From NCBI RefSeq assembly GCF_018135625.1, contig NZ_CP073078.1, forward strand, positions 5,178,501 to 5,242,500: 64,000 nt of DNA, in the 5' to 3' direction. A model generated the notes under the pieces. That model did not search any database and was not told the origin of the DNA. It was given only the letters and a program-made list of their open reading frames with translations. Positions 45,002 through 51,788 of this stretch are shown piece by piece. Position 1 is the first letter of the stretch; each line of letters begins with the position of its first letter. The position numbers and the translations under genes are program-made. Origin of the DNA: Phenylobacterium montanum. GTDB taxonomy: Bacteria; Pseudomonadota; Alphaproteobacteria; Caulobacterales; Caulobacteraceae.

Positions 45002-45532
45002 ATGAACCGTCCTTTCCGCGCTCTGGTCGGCCTGGCCGCCGGCGCCATCCTTCTCTGCGGCGCCGCCGTCGCGGTGGCCCAGGATCATCCCCAGCCGCCG
45101 CCGGGGGCTGCGGGCGAGAATTGGCATGAGCACATGCTCAAGCACATGCAGGCGCACATCAAAGCCCTGCATGACATGCTGCAGATCCGTCCCGACCAGG
45201 AAGCAGCCTTCCAAACCTTCATCGCTTCGATGAAGCCGCCGGAAGGCGCCGACAACGCCGACATGGCCCATGAGCATGACGAAATGGCGCAACTCACCAC
45301 GCCGCAGCGCCTGGACCGCATGCAGGCGCGCATGGCCGAGCACCAGAAGGCGTTCGAGCGTCACGCAGCGGCGGTGAAGACCTTCTACGCCGCCCTCAGC
45401 CCTGAGCAGCAGCGCGCCTTCGACGCCATGGAGGCCATGCATCACCACGGCGGCCACGGCATGGGCGGCATGGGCGAGCACGGCCCGATGGGGCCGCCGC
45501 ACGGCATGGGCGGCCCCGGCGAGATGCAGTGA
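45002..45532 (+). CDS. Spy/CpxP-like periplasmic His/Met-rich protein
   Basis: A 176-residue exported protein: signal peptide (LVGLAAGAILLCGAAVAVAQ), helical body with the LTxxQ-type motifs of the Spy/CpxP family (LTTPQRLDRMQARMAEHQKAF, ALSPEQQRAFDAME), and a His/Met/Gly-rich tail (MHHHGGHGMGGMGEHGPM) suited to copper or nickel binding. The family gives periplasmic chaperone and envelope-stress protection. The ATG at 45002 is directly before the signal peptide. It is followed by a strong terminator hairpin and then a small membrane protein and an EF-hand lipoprotein. Confidence 0.85.
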   Translation: MNRPFRALVGLAAGAILLCGAAVAVAQDHPQPPPGAAGENWHEHMLKHMQAHIKALHDMLQIRPDQEAAFQTFIASMKPPEGADNADMAHEHDEMAQLTTPQRLDRMQARMAEHQKAFERHAAAVKTFYAALSPEQQRAFDAMEAMHHHGGHGMGGMGEHGPMGPPHGMGGPGEMQ

Positions 45533-45538
45533 CACTCG

Positions 45539-45580
45539 GCCGGCCGGACCGGGGCTTCTTCGTCCGGCCGGCTGCCTTTT
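45539..45580 (+). terminator. Intrinsic terminator after the Spy-like gene
   Basis: Perfect 11-bp stem GCCGGCCGGAC / GTCCGGCCGGC with a 12-base loop, followed by TGCCTTTT. It begins seven bases after the stop codon. Because two genes follow on the same strand, it may only partly separate them. Confidence 0.75.
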
Positions 45581-45630
45581 CAGGCGGGGCGGGGACGGCG
45601 GGCGCAATTCGGATCGACGGAGTTTTGATC

Positions 45631-45750
45631 ATGGCCGAGAAATCTCCGCCGGTTGACAAGGCCGCACGCCTGTTCGTCCTCTGCTGCGCGGCCGGCTTCG
45701 TGGCCATCGCCGCCTCCGTCGTCATCGTGGTGGTCAAATTCCTGCTGTGA
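45631..45750 (+). CDS. Small membrane protein, 39 aa
   Basis: ATG with GGAG upstream; the product is a 12-residue charged start (MAEKSPPVDKAA) and one strongly hydrophobic helix ending VVVKFLL. Its TGA overlaps the GTG of the EF-hand gene (GTGA), so translation is coupled. Function unknown. Confidence 0.6.
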   Translation: MAEKSPPVDKAARLFVLCCAAGFVAIAASVVIVVVKFLL

Positions 45751-46526
45751 AAGTCTCGGCTCTTAGGCGATCCCTGCGCCCCGGTCTTGTGCTGCTGGCG
45801 GCGCTGAGCCTCGCCGCCTGCGCGTCTGATGAGCCGCCGCGCGGGGAGGGGCCGCAGGGCGGACGTGGGCCGCCGCGACCGCACGGACCCCAGCTGTTCA
45901 TCAGCCCGGCCGGCGAGCCGTTTCGCGCCGGCCCAGACCAGCCCTACCCCTCAGCCGCTTGGTTCGCTAGGGCGGACGCCAATCACGATGGCCGGCTGGA
46001 TCGCGCTGAGGTCAGGGCCGACGCGACCGGCTTCTTCCATGTGCTCGACGCCAACCACGATGGGGTGATCGATTCCTTCGAGATCTCCGACTACGAGCAG
46101 AAAATCGCGCCCGAGATCCTGGGCGCCTATCTGGGCGATGCGGGTCGGAGCCGGGGCGAGCCGGCGGGCCAATCGCGGAGCGGCGAAGGCGGTGGTCGCC
46201 GGGGCCACGGCGGCCGACGCGGCGGCGAAGGGCAAGGTCAGGGCGAAGGCGTCGAAGCCCCCGGCGGCGGCTACGAGGGCGCCGCCCCCTTCGAACTGAC
46301 CGACGAACCGGAACCCGTCGCCGCGGCCGACCTTAACGTCAGCGGCCGCATCACCCTCAAGGAATTCCTGCAGACCGTCGATCGCCGCTTCGACGAGATC
46401 GACGTGGGCCACACCGGCTCGATCGCCTTCGCCGACCTGCCCAAGACCCCGGTCCAGCGGCAGGGCGCCCCTACGCACGGCCAGCGCGGCGGTCCGCAAG
46501 GCAAGCCGCCGCCCCCGCCGCAATAG
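45747..46526 (+). CDS. EF-hand calcium-binding lipoprotein
   Basis: A 259-residue protein with a lipobox (LAALSLAACASDEPP), two canonical EF-hand loops (DANHDGRLDRAEV and DANHDGVIDSFEI, Ca ligands at positions 1, 3, 5, 12), and two further degenerate ones (DLNVSGRITLKEF, EIDVGHTGSIAF). A Gly/Arg/Glu-rich linker separates the pairs and the tail is Pro rich. It is probably anchored to the periplasmic face of a membrane. The GTG start overlaps the preceding stop. Confidence 0.85.
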   Translation: MKVSALRRSLRPGLVLLAALSLAACASDEPPRGEGPQGGRGPPRPHGPQLFISPAGEPFRAGPDQPYPSAAWFARADANHDGRLDRAEVRADATGFFHVLDANHDGVIDSFEISDYEQKIAPEILGAYLGDAGRSRGEPAGQSRSGEGGGRRGHGGRRGGEGQGQGEGVEAPGGGYEGAAPFELTDEPEPVAAADLNVSGRITLKEFLQTVDRRFDEIDVGHTGSIAFADLPKTPVQRQGAPTHGQRGGPQGKPPPPPQ

Positions 46527-46560
46527 GGGAGAGGGCCCCGCTGGCGGCGAGCGTAGCCGC

Positions 46561-48165
46561 TCAGCCCAGTTTCGCGATCACGCCGCCGAAAGGGGGCAGG
46601 TCCAGGCTATCTCCTTCGCGGCTCGCGGAGAGCCCGCAGCCCAATAGCGTCGCTTTGGCGAGGCCCGGCAGGCTCAAGGCGGCGGGCGCTGCGCCGAGAT
46701 TGATCACGCACACGACTTCGGCGCCCCGCTCGCGGCGCCGGATCGCCAGCACGCCCTCCGGCGCCGCCAGCACCTCGGCTTCGCCGAGGCGTAGCGCCGG
46801 CTCCTCGGTCCTCAGCGCAATCAGCCGGCGGGTGAAAGCCAGCAGCGAGGCTGGATCGCGCTCCTGCGTGGAAACCGCCCGCTCGGCGTGGGCCGGGTCC
46901 ACCGGCAACCAGGCGTGGCTGGCGGTGGTGAAGCCAGCCATGGGCTGGGCGCGGTCCCATGGAAACGGCGTGCGCGCGCCGTCGCGGCCGGCGTCCCCGG
47001 TGAAGGCGGCCCGCGCGAAGGGGTCCTGGAGGTCCTCGAACCGCACCCGGCCCTGGGGCAGGCCGAGCTCGTCGCCCTGATAGAGGAAGATGGTCCCGCG
47101 CAGGGCGAACAGGGCCGCCAGCAAGGCCTTGGCCTGTTCCGGGCCGGCATTGGCGCCGCCGAGGCGGGTCGGAAAGCGCGGCACATCGTGATTGCCGATC
47201 GACCAGGACGGCCAACCCGAAGCGCCAGCCCAGGCCGGCGCCGCCTCTGCGAACAGGGCCGGATCTCCACGCCGGCCGCCGATCAGGTGGAAGCTGTAGG
47301 CCGTGTGCAGCCGGTGATCGCCCTCGGTATATTCCCGCTGCCGCGCCAGCTCGTCGTCGTCGACGATCTCACCGACCATCATCCGCTCCGGATATTGGTC
47401 GGTCAGGGCCCGCAGGCGCTCGACGAATCTCAGGGTCTCGGGCCGCGACTTGTCGTGCACGTGCTTCTGGAACAGGTAGGTGCGCGCCGGCGTCCGTTCT
47501 CCGCCGCTCGGCGGGTTGTCTGTCAGGGCCGGGTCGTGAACGAAGTAGTTGACCACGTCCAGCCGGAAGCCGTCCACGCCTCGGTCCAGCCAGAACCGCG
47601 CCACGTCCAGCACCGCATCCTGCACCGCCGGATTGTGGAAATTCAGGTCCGGCTGCTCCTTCAGGAAATTGTGCAGATAGTACTGCCGCCGCCGCGGCCC
47701 CCAGGTCCAGGCCGGCCCGCCGAAGGAGGCCTGCCAGTTGTTAGGCGGCGTCCCGTCCGGCTTGGCGGGCGCCCAGACGTACCAGTCGGCCTTTGGGTTG
47801 TCGCGCGAGGCGGCGCTTTCAACGAACCAGGAGTGCTCTTCCGAGGTGTGCGAATAGACTTGGTCGATGATCACCTTCAGGCCGAGCTCATGCGCCCGCG
47901 CCAGCAGGGCGTCGAAATCGGCCAGTGTCCCGAACGACGGATCGACGTCGCAATAGTCGCTGACGTCATAGCCGAAGTCCTTCATCGGCGAGCGGAAGAA
48001 GGGCGACAGCCAGATCCCGTCGACGCCCAGCGAGGCGACGTAGTCCAGCTTGCTGGTTATCCCCTTCAGGTCGCCGACGCCGTCGCCGTCGGAGTCGCAG
48101 AAACTGCGCGGGTAGATCTGATAGATCACCGCTCCGCGCCACCACGGCGCCGACGCGTCGGTCAT
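46561..48165 (-). CDS. GH13 alpha-glucosidase
   Basis: A 534-residue cytoplasmic enzyme of glycoside hydrolase family 13: YQIYPRSFCDSDGDGVGDLKGI, region I DQVYSHTSEEHSWF (variant of the usual DxVxNHTS: Tyr-Ser for Val-Asn), region II GFRLDVVN with nucleophile Asp, region III MVGEIVDD with acid/base Glu, and region IV SIGNHDVPR. It hydrolyses alpha-glucosidic oligosaccharides such as maltose, isomaltose or sucrose analogues. It starts 11 bases after the P450 stop on the same strand, an unexpected operon partner. Confidence 0.92.
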   Translation of the reverse strand: MTDASAPWWRGAVIYQIYPRSFCDSDGDGVGDLKGITSKLDYVASLGVDGIWLSPFFRSPMKDFGYDVSDYCDVDPSFGTLADFDALLARAHELGLKVIIDQVYSHTSEEHSWFVESAASRDNPKADWYVWAPAKPDGTPPNNWQASFGGPAWTWGPRRRQYYLHNFLKEQPDLNFHNPAVQDAVLDVARFWLDRGVDGFRLDVVNYFVHDPALTDNPPSGGERTPARTYLFQKHVHDKSRPETLRFVERLRALTDQYPERMMVGEIVDDDELARQREYTEGDHRLHTAYSFHLIGGRRGDPALFAEAAPAWAGASGWPSWSIGNHDVPRFPTRLGGANAGPEQAKALLAALFALRGTIFLYQGDELGLPQGRVRFEDLQDPFARAAFTGDAGRDGARTPFPWDRAQPMAGFTTASHAWLPVDPAHAERAVSTQERDPASLLAFTRRLIALRTEEPALRLGEAEVLAAPEGVLAIRRRERGAEVVCVINLGAAPAALSLPGLAKATLLGCGLSASREGDSLDLPPFGGVIAKLG

Positions 48166-48176
48166 GGGGCCAGCCT

Positions 48177-49424
48177 CTAGGCGTGAATGCGGACCGGCAG
48201 GCTCTCATAGCCCTTGACGAAGCAGGACAGCACCCGCTTGGGCTCGCCCACCACCTCGACGAAGCTCCAGCGCTTGAGGATTTCCTCCCAGACGATGCGC
48301 AGTTGCATCTCGGCCAGGCGGTTGCCGACGCAGCGATGGATGCCGAAACCGAACGACAGGTGGTGGCGCGGCCGCTCGCGGTCGATGATGAATTCGTTCG
48401 GCCGGTCGATGGCGCGTTCGTCGCGGTTGCCCGAGACGTACCACATGACCACCTTGTCGCCCTTCTTGATGGTCTTGCCGCCCAGTTCGACATCCTGCAG
48501 CGCCCGGCGGCGCATGTGGGCCAGCGGGGTCTGCCAGCGGATGATCTCGGACACCAGGCTCGGGACCAGGTCGTGGTTCTTGCGCAGCTTGTCGTATTCC
48601 GCCGGGTTCTGGTTCAGCGCCACCACGCCGCCGCTGATCGAATTGCGGGTGGTGTCGTTGCCGCCCACGATCAGGAGGATCAGGTTGCCCAGGAATTCCT
48701 CGGGCGACATGTTCCGCGTCGACTCGCCGTGGGCCAGCATCGAGATCAGGTCGTTGCCCGGCTCCGAATTCACCCTCTGGTTCCACAGGTTCATGAAATA
48801 GCCGGCGCACTCCATCAGTTCGGCGCGCCGGGCCTCTTCCGACTCGACGATCCCGGCATCGAGGCCCGCCGTGGCCACGTCCGACCAGCGGGTCAGTTTG
48901 CGGCGATCCTCCCAGGGGAAGTCGAACAGGGTCGCCAGCATCTGGGTGGTCAGCTCGATCGAGACCCGGTCGACCCAGTCGAAAGTCTCGCCCACCGGCA
49001 GGTTGTCGAAGATCTCGCCGATCCGGCTTCGGATCAGGCCCTCCATCAGGGACAGGTTGTGCGGCGAGACGATCGGGCTGACCACCTTGCGCTGCGCGTC
49101 ATGCTTGGGCGGGTCCATCGCAATGAACATCGGCAGCGGGAATTCTTCGTCCTCGTCGAAGATGGTGATGCCGCCCTCGGACGAGAAAACCCCGTGGTTG
49201 GTGTCCACGTGCATGATGTCGTCGAAGCGGGTCACCGACCAATAGGCGCCGTGCTCCTCGTTCACCGCATAGTGCACGGGGTCCTCATTGCGCAGCCGCT
49301 CGAAGAAGGGCCAGTGAGTGTCGTCGCGGAAGCGCTGCGGTTCGGCCGGATCGATCTGATCCAGCGGCATGGCGTAGGCTTCTTCCCGCGCGTTCTTTAG
49401 GACATCGACTGCGCCATCGGCCAT
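48177..49424 (-). CDS. CYP153-family cytochrome P450 (alkane/fatty-acid terminal hydroxylase type)
   Basis: A 415-residue soluble P450 that aligns by eye with CYP153A enzymes along its whole length: FIAMDPPKHDAQRKVVSPIVSP, VSIELTTQMLATLFDFPWEDR, I-helix LLIVGGNDTTRNS, ExxR SEIIRW, and haem loop LSFGFGIHRCVGNRLAEMQL with the thiolate Cys. CYP153 enzymes hydroxylate medium-chain alkanes, cyclic hydrocarbons or fatty acids at the terminal carbon, using a ferredoxin and an FAD reductase. Neither is adjacent; the nearest ferredoxin is at 18.5 kb. GGGAGAACGGAA precedes the ATG. Confidence 0.93.
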   Translation of the reverse strand: MADGAVDVLKNAREEAYAMPLDQIDPAEPQRFRDDTHWPFFERLRNEDPVHYAVNEEHGAYWSVTRFDDIMHVDTNHGVFSSEGGITIFDEDEEFPLPMFIAMDPPKHDAQRKVVSPIVSPHNLSLMEGLIRSRIGEIFDNLPVGETFDWVDRVSIELTTQMLATLFDFPWEDRRKLTRWSDVATAGLDAGIVESEEARRAELMECAGYFMNLWNQRVNSEPGNDLISMLAHGESTRNMSPEEFLGNLILLIVGGNDTTRNSISGGVVALNQNPAEYDKLRKNHDLVPSLVSEIIRWQTPLAHMRRRALQDVELGGKTIKKGDKVVMWYVSGNRDERAIDRPNEFIIDRERPRHHLSFGFGIHRCVGNRLAEMQLRIVWEEILKRWSFVEVVGEPKRVLSCFVKGYESLPVRIHA

Positions 49425-49489
49425 TTCCGTTCTCCCTTGCGACGCCGAAGCGACCGCCGCTGGACGGGCGGATCCGCAAACTTGAGCAG

Positions 49490-49500
49490 GGCGTCATTTT
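49490..49500 (-). promoter_or_regulatory. ATGACGC element upstream of the P450 gene
   Basis: On the gene strand this reads AAAATGACGCC, 66 bases before the P450 ATG. It matches ten bases of one half of the palindrome at 18480-18495 (AAAATGACGC), in the same orientation relative to the SDR gene there. The second half-site is not conserved. Confidence 0.35.
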
Positions 49501-49612
49501 CCTGGCGCAGGATTTATCAGAACCGGCCCCAGAGCAAGAGGGCGAGGCCCGGAAAGCGGCGAACCCGCCCCGGCGTGGGCCGAGGCGGGCGAAACCGGGC
49601 GGGTGTGCAGGC

Positions 49613-49885
49613 TTAGTAGCGCCAGCCATAGCCGCGGTATTCATGGCGCTCACGCCATATGTGGTGGCGCCAGGCGGCCCGTTCCCGCTCCCGCTCGCGC
49701 CAAAAGTGCTCACGTCCCCAGTCGTAGCGGTCGTGATCGTAGCCGTAGTCGCGGCCATACCCGTAGTCACGGCCATATGCTTGGTCGTCGTGGCCGCCCC
49801 AATAGGGATCGGCCAGGGCCGAGGCTGCCGGCGCGGCGATCGAGAGCACCGCCGCAGCGGCCAGCAGGGGCTTGAAGAAACGCAT
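49613..49885 (-). CDS. Small secreted Tyr/Arg/Asp-rich repeat protein
   Basis: A 90-residue protein with a clear signal peptide (LLAAAAVLSIAAPAASALA). The mature part is a low-complexity run of GRDYGYGRDYGYDHDRYD followed by WRERERERAAWRHH, i.e. alternating aromatic and charged residues. AGGAGA lies before the ATG. Similar small envelope proteins occur widely, without known function. It is monocistronic. Confidence 0.75.
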   Translation of the reverse strand: MRFFKPLLAAAAVLSIAAPAASALADPYWGGHDDQAYGRDYGYGRDYGYDHDRYDWGREHFWRERERERAAWRHHIWRERHEYRGYGWRY

Positions 49886-49987
49886 GGTCAGTCTCCTTTC
49901 GTCGAAGCCGGCCCATGGAGCGCCGGTATGAGGGAGACCATGCGCGGCTCAGCCTGACCTCGGCTTGAACCGCCCGTTGTCCGGCGT

Positions 49988-50227
49988 TCATCGCCTGGCT
50001 GGAGCGGGGCCGCTGGCTCGCCGCCACAGGGCCCAGGCGATCAGGGCGCGCTGCAGGTCGCGGGCCTGGCGCAGGGCGCTGGCCAGGGCCGGGCCATCGG
50101 CGGCGATCGAGGCGGCCGAGATCTCGTCGCCATAGGTCTCCTGCAACGCCAGGGCGTCGCTCAGGCTGAGGGGCTTGGCCCCGGCCATCAGTTGGCCGCC
50201 GCTGCAACGGAAAAACGGCGCCCTCAC
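49988..50227 (-). CDS. Small hypothetical protein, second gene of a repressor-linked pair
   Basis: A 79-residue product from a GTG that overlaps the stop of the preceding gene (GTGA); an ATG 13 codons later is possible. Sequence SLSDALALQETYGDEISAASIAADGPALASALRQARDLQRALIAW is helical and acidic, with a basic end. No family recognised. It lies downstream of the XRE regulator gene and shares the operator-controlled promoter of the gene before it. Confidence 0.5.
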   Translation of the reverse strand: MRAPFFRCSGGQLMAGAKPLSLSDALALQETYGDEISAASIAADGPALASALRQARDLQRALIAWALWRRASGPAPARR

Positions 50228-50550
50228 AGGCTGGCGTCCGCGCCCAGCCGCGCCGCAGCGTCGATCACACGCCAGGCCGGGGTGTCCACCTGGTCGTCGA
50301 TCGCCTCCGACAAGCGGGCGGCGAGTGCGGCGGCTTCGGGCCTCCGGTTTGCGAAGGCGCTGCGGCGGCAGGCGTCGCGGATACGATCGGCCAAGTCGGC
50401 GATGGCGCCGCCCAGCCCAAGCCATAGTGCGATGTCTGCGTCCAGGGCGTTGGCGGATACCCCCGCGCTCTCGTGCCGTCTGGCCTGGTCATGGTCGAGC
50501 AGAGCATCCCGAAGGCGGCCTTCAGGTGACAAATAGGGCGATTGATACAT
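50224..50550 (-). CDS. Hypothetical protein downstream of the XRE regulator
   Basis: A 108-residue soluble helical protein (RLRDALLDHDQARRHESAGVSANALDADIALWLGLGGAIADLADRIRDACRRSAFANRR). No family recognised. Its ATG is only 10 bases from operator site A (50561-50576) and has no Shine-Dalgarno sequence, which suggests a leaderless transcript. The stop overlaps the next gene. Context, beside a phage-type repressor, suggests a phage-derived regulatory or anti-repressor role, but this is inference. Confidence 0.6.
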   Translation of the reverse strand: MYQSPYLSPEGRLRDALLDHDQARRHESAGVSANALDADIALWLGLGGAIADLADRIRDACRRSAFANRRPEAAALAARLSEAIDDQVDTPAWRVIDAAARLGADASL

Positions 50551-50560
50551 GGCGAGAAGT

Positions 50561-50576
50561 GTGCCAAATAGTCACT
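50561..50576 (-). promoter_or_regulatory. Phage-type operator site A
   Basis: On the gene strand AGTGACTATTTGGCAC, ending 10 bases before the ATG of the 108-residue gene. TTGACC lies four bases before the site (50581-50586). The layout matches site D before the opposite transcription unit. Confidence 0.65.
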
Positions 50577-50592
50577 CTATGGTCAAGCCGGA

Positions 50593-50608
50593 AGTGACAG
50601 ATGGTGCT
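50593..50608 (+). promoter_or_regulatory. Phage-type operator site B
   Basis: AGTGACAGATGGTGCT, 32 bases from site A centre to centre (three helical turns), between the XRE stop and the next gene. It matches terminase site E at 14 of 16 positions. Confidence 0.5.
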
Positions 50609-50633
50609 TGCCTGCATGCATTTCAATGAGGGT

Positions 50634-50942
50634 TCAGTCGTCCGTGCCGGTGAGTTGCATGGCCTTGAGTACGGCCACCGCCCGCTTCCGCTCAGTGGGG
50701 GGGATGCGTTCCCAGATCGACCAGATCCCCTCCGGGTCCGTCGGGTCGCGCGTGATCAGATCGCCCGGCCCACAGCGTAGGGCCTCTGCGGCCGCTTCCA
50801 GGAAGGGCTGGTCGTAACGGCGCTTGCCGGTCTCGATCTTGGTGAGATAGCTGCGGGCGATGCCGATGCGCTCGGCGAGCTGCTCTTGGGTCAGCCCCCG
50901 ATGCTTGCGCCACTCGCGGATATAATGCCGCTGCTGTGCCAT
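50634..50942 (-). CDS. XRE-family HTH repressor-like regulator
   Basis: A 102-residue protein with an N-terminal cro/cI-type helix-turn-helix: IREWRKHRGLTQEQLAERIGIARSYLTKIETGKRRYDQPFLEAAAEAL, then a short C-terminal part (RIPPTERKRAVAVLKAM) without a LexA-like protease domain. The ATG at 50942 directly abuts operator-like site C, and a good ribosome site is absent, as for leaderless cI-type messages. Near-identical sites flank the gene on both sides and precede the terminase genes. It is probably the master repressor of the module. Confidence 0.88.
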   Translation of the reverse strand: MAQQRHYIREWRKHRGLTQEQLAERIGIARSYLTKIETGKRRYDQPFLEAAAEALRCGPGDLITRDPTDPEGIWSIWERIPPTERKRAVAVLKAMQLTGTDD

Positions 50943-50943
50943 G

Positions 50944-50958
50944 AGCACATATTGGCAC
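50944..50958 (-). promoter_or_regulatory. Operator-like site C at the regulator start
   Basis: AGCACATATTGGCAC, one base upstream of the XRE start codon. It is a weaker relative of sites A and D; binding here would repress the regulator's own gene. Confidence 0.45.
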
Positions 50959-50961
50959 ATT

Positions 50962-50983
50962 TTTCGGTTGGCGCCAGCCGAAA
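50962..50983. promoter_or_regulatory. Long palindrome in the divergent regulatory region
   Basis: TTTCGGTTGGC followed by GCCAGCCGAAA: 11-base arms with a single mismatch, between operator sites C and D. It may bind a second regulator or be part of a looped repression complex. Confidence 0.5.
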
Positions 50984-51009
50984 GTTTGACCGCGTGGCTT
51001 GACCCAATA

Positions 51010-51025
51010 AGTGACTATATGGCAC
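51010..51025 (+). promoter_or_regulatory. Phage-type operator site D
   Basis: AGTGACTATATGGCAC, preceded by TTGACC (50999-51004) and followed after nine bases by an ATG at 51035. Site A matches it at 15 of 16 positions, with the same spacing and orientation relative to its gene. Confidence 0.65.
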
Positions 51026-51034
51026 CTTCGATTC

Positions 51035-51313
51035 ATGCCAAACAATCAGACACGCCTTGACCGTTCGGACGGCTCCGCCGTTGTCCCCACAACTTCAACT
51101 GGTAAATGGATTTGCGCCGGCAAGACAAGTGGTGCTAAAAGCAAATGCCCGCGTAGGTCGTCAGCGACGGTCGGCCACCCCCGGCGCGGGCACTGGGCGC
51201 AGCCGCCAGTCTCCCCCGTCGGACCGGCGCCGCTCTCTGAGGGGGCGCGTTTCATCCTGCGGCCGCGTCCCCTCAGCCTTTCTCCTATGCCCGCCCATGG
51301 AGGCGCGGCATGA
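51035..51313 (+). CDS. Possible short first gene of the GcrA-like operon
   Basis: A 92-residue open frame starting nine bases after operator site D and ending in an ATGA overlap with the GcrA-like gene. Sequence begins MPNNQTRLDRSDGSAVVPTT and is basic and Pro/Ser rich, without a recognisable domain; third-position GC is lower than in neighbours. The regulatory layout supports translation, the composition does not. It may be a leader peptide or just the leader region. Confidence 0.35.
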   Translation: MPNNQTRLDRSDGSAVVPTTSTGKWICAGKTSGAKSKCPRRSSATVGHPRRGHWAQPPVSPVGPAPLSEGARFILRPRPLSLSPMPAHGGAA

Positions 51314-51765
51314 GCGGACCAGACCATCTTTCCGCCCTCGGCTGGACGCCGGACCGGGTCGATCTGCTGCGCCGGCACTTCGCCGTCGGCCTGACCGCCG
51401 CCGAGAGCGCCATTCTGCTCGGGGTCAGCAAGAATGCGGTCATCTCCAAGCGTACGCGGATGGGTCTCTTGGGGGGCGTTCGTCTCTTCAAGGCGGGCGA
51501 AGCGGCGCCTCAACGCCGGGGGCGGGAGCCGCGGCTCAAGCTGACGCCCACGCCCCAGTTCCGCCGCCTGCCGCTGCCGGACATGGACCAACCCCCGCCG
51601 CCGGCCGCGCGTCCAAAGCCCTTGGCCCAGCGCGAGCGCGGGGAGTGCGCCTGGCCGCTTGGGGCTGCCGAGCAGGAGGGCGACTGGCGCACCCTGTTCT
51701 GTTGCGCGCCGGTCCGCCCTGGCGGTCGATACTGCTGCGCCCACGCCGCCCGCGCGCGGCTTTGA
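51310..51765 (+). CDS. GcrA-like cell-cycle regulator paralogue
   Basis: A 151-residue protein with both ends of GcrA: N-terminal helix-turn-helix WTPDRVDLLRRHFAVGLTAAESAILLGVSKNAVISKRTRMGLLGG and C-terminal cysteine/histidine-bearing sigma-binding segment GECAWPLGAAEQEGDWRTLFCCAPVRPGGRYCCAHAARARL. GcrA binds RNA polymerase holoenzyme at methylated GAnTC promoters. Its place next to a phage-type repressor and a DUF6456-like gene suggests an accessory, phage-derived copy rather than the chromosomal gcrA. The linker is short and Pro rich. Confidence 0.82.
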   Translation: MSGPDHLSALGWTPDRVDLLRRHFAVGLTAAESAILLGVSKNAVISKRTRMGLLGGVRLFKAGEAAPQRRGREPRLKLTPTPQFRRLPLPDMDQPPPPAARPKPLAQRERGECAWPLGAAEQEGDWRTLFCCAPVRPGGRYCCAHAARARL

Positions 51766-51788
51766 GAGGTTCGTTCCAAGAGGTATCC

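Noticed and set aside
50524-50540. Additional operator copy GGTGACAAATAGGGCG
   Set aside because: Lies inside codons 4-9 of the 108-residue gene and fits less well; probably coincidence, though repression from within the gene is possible.
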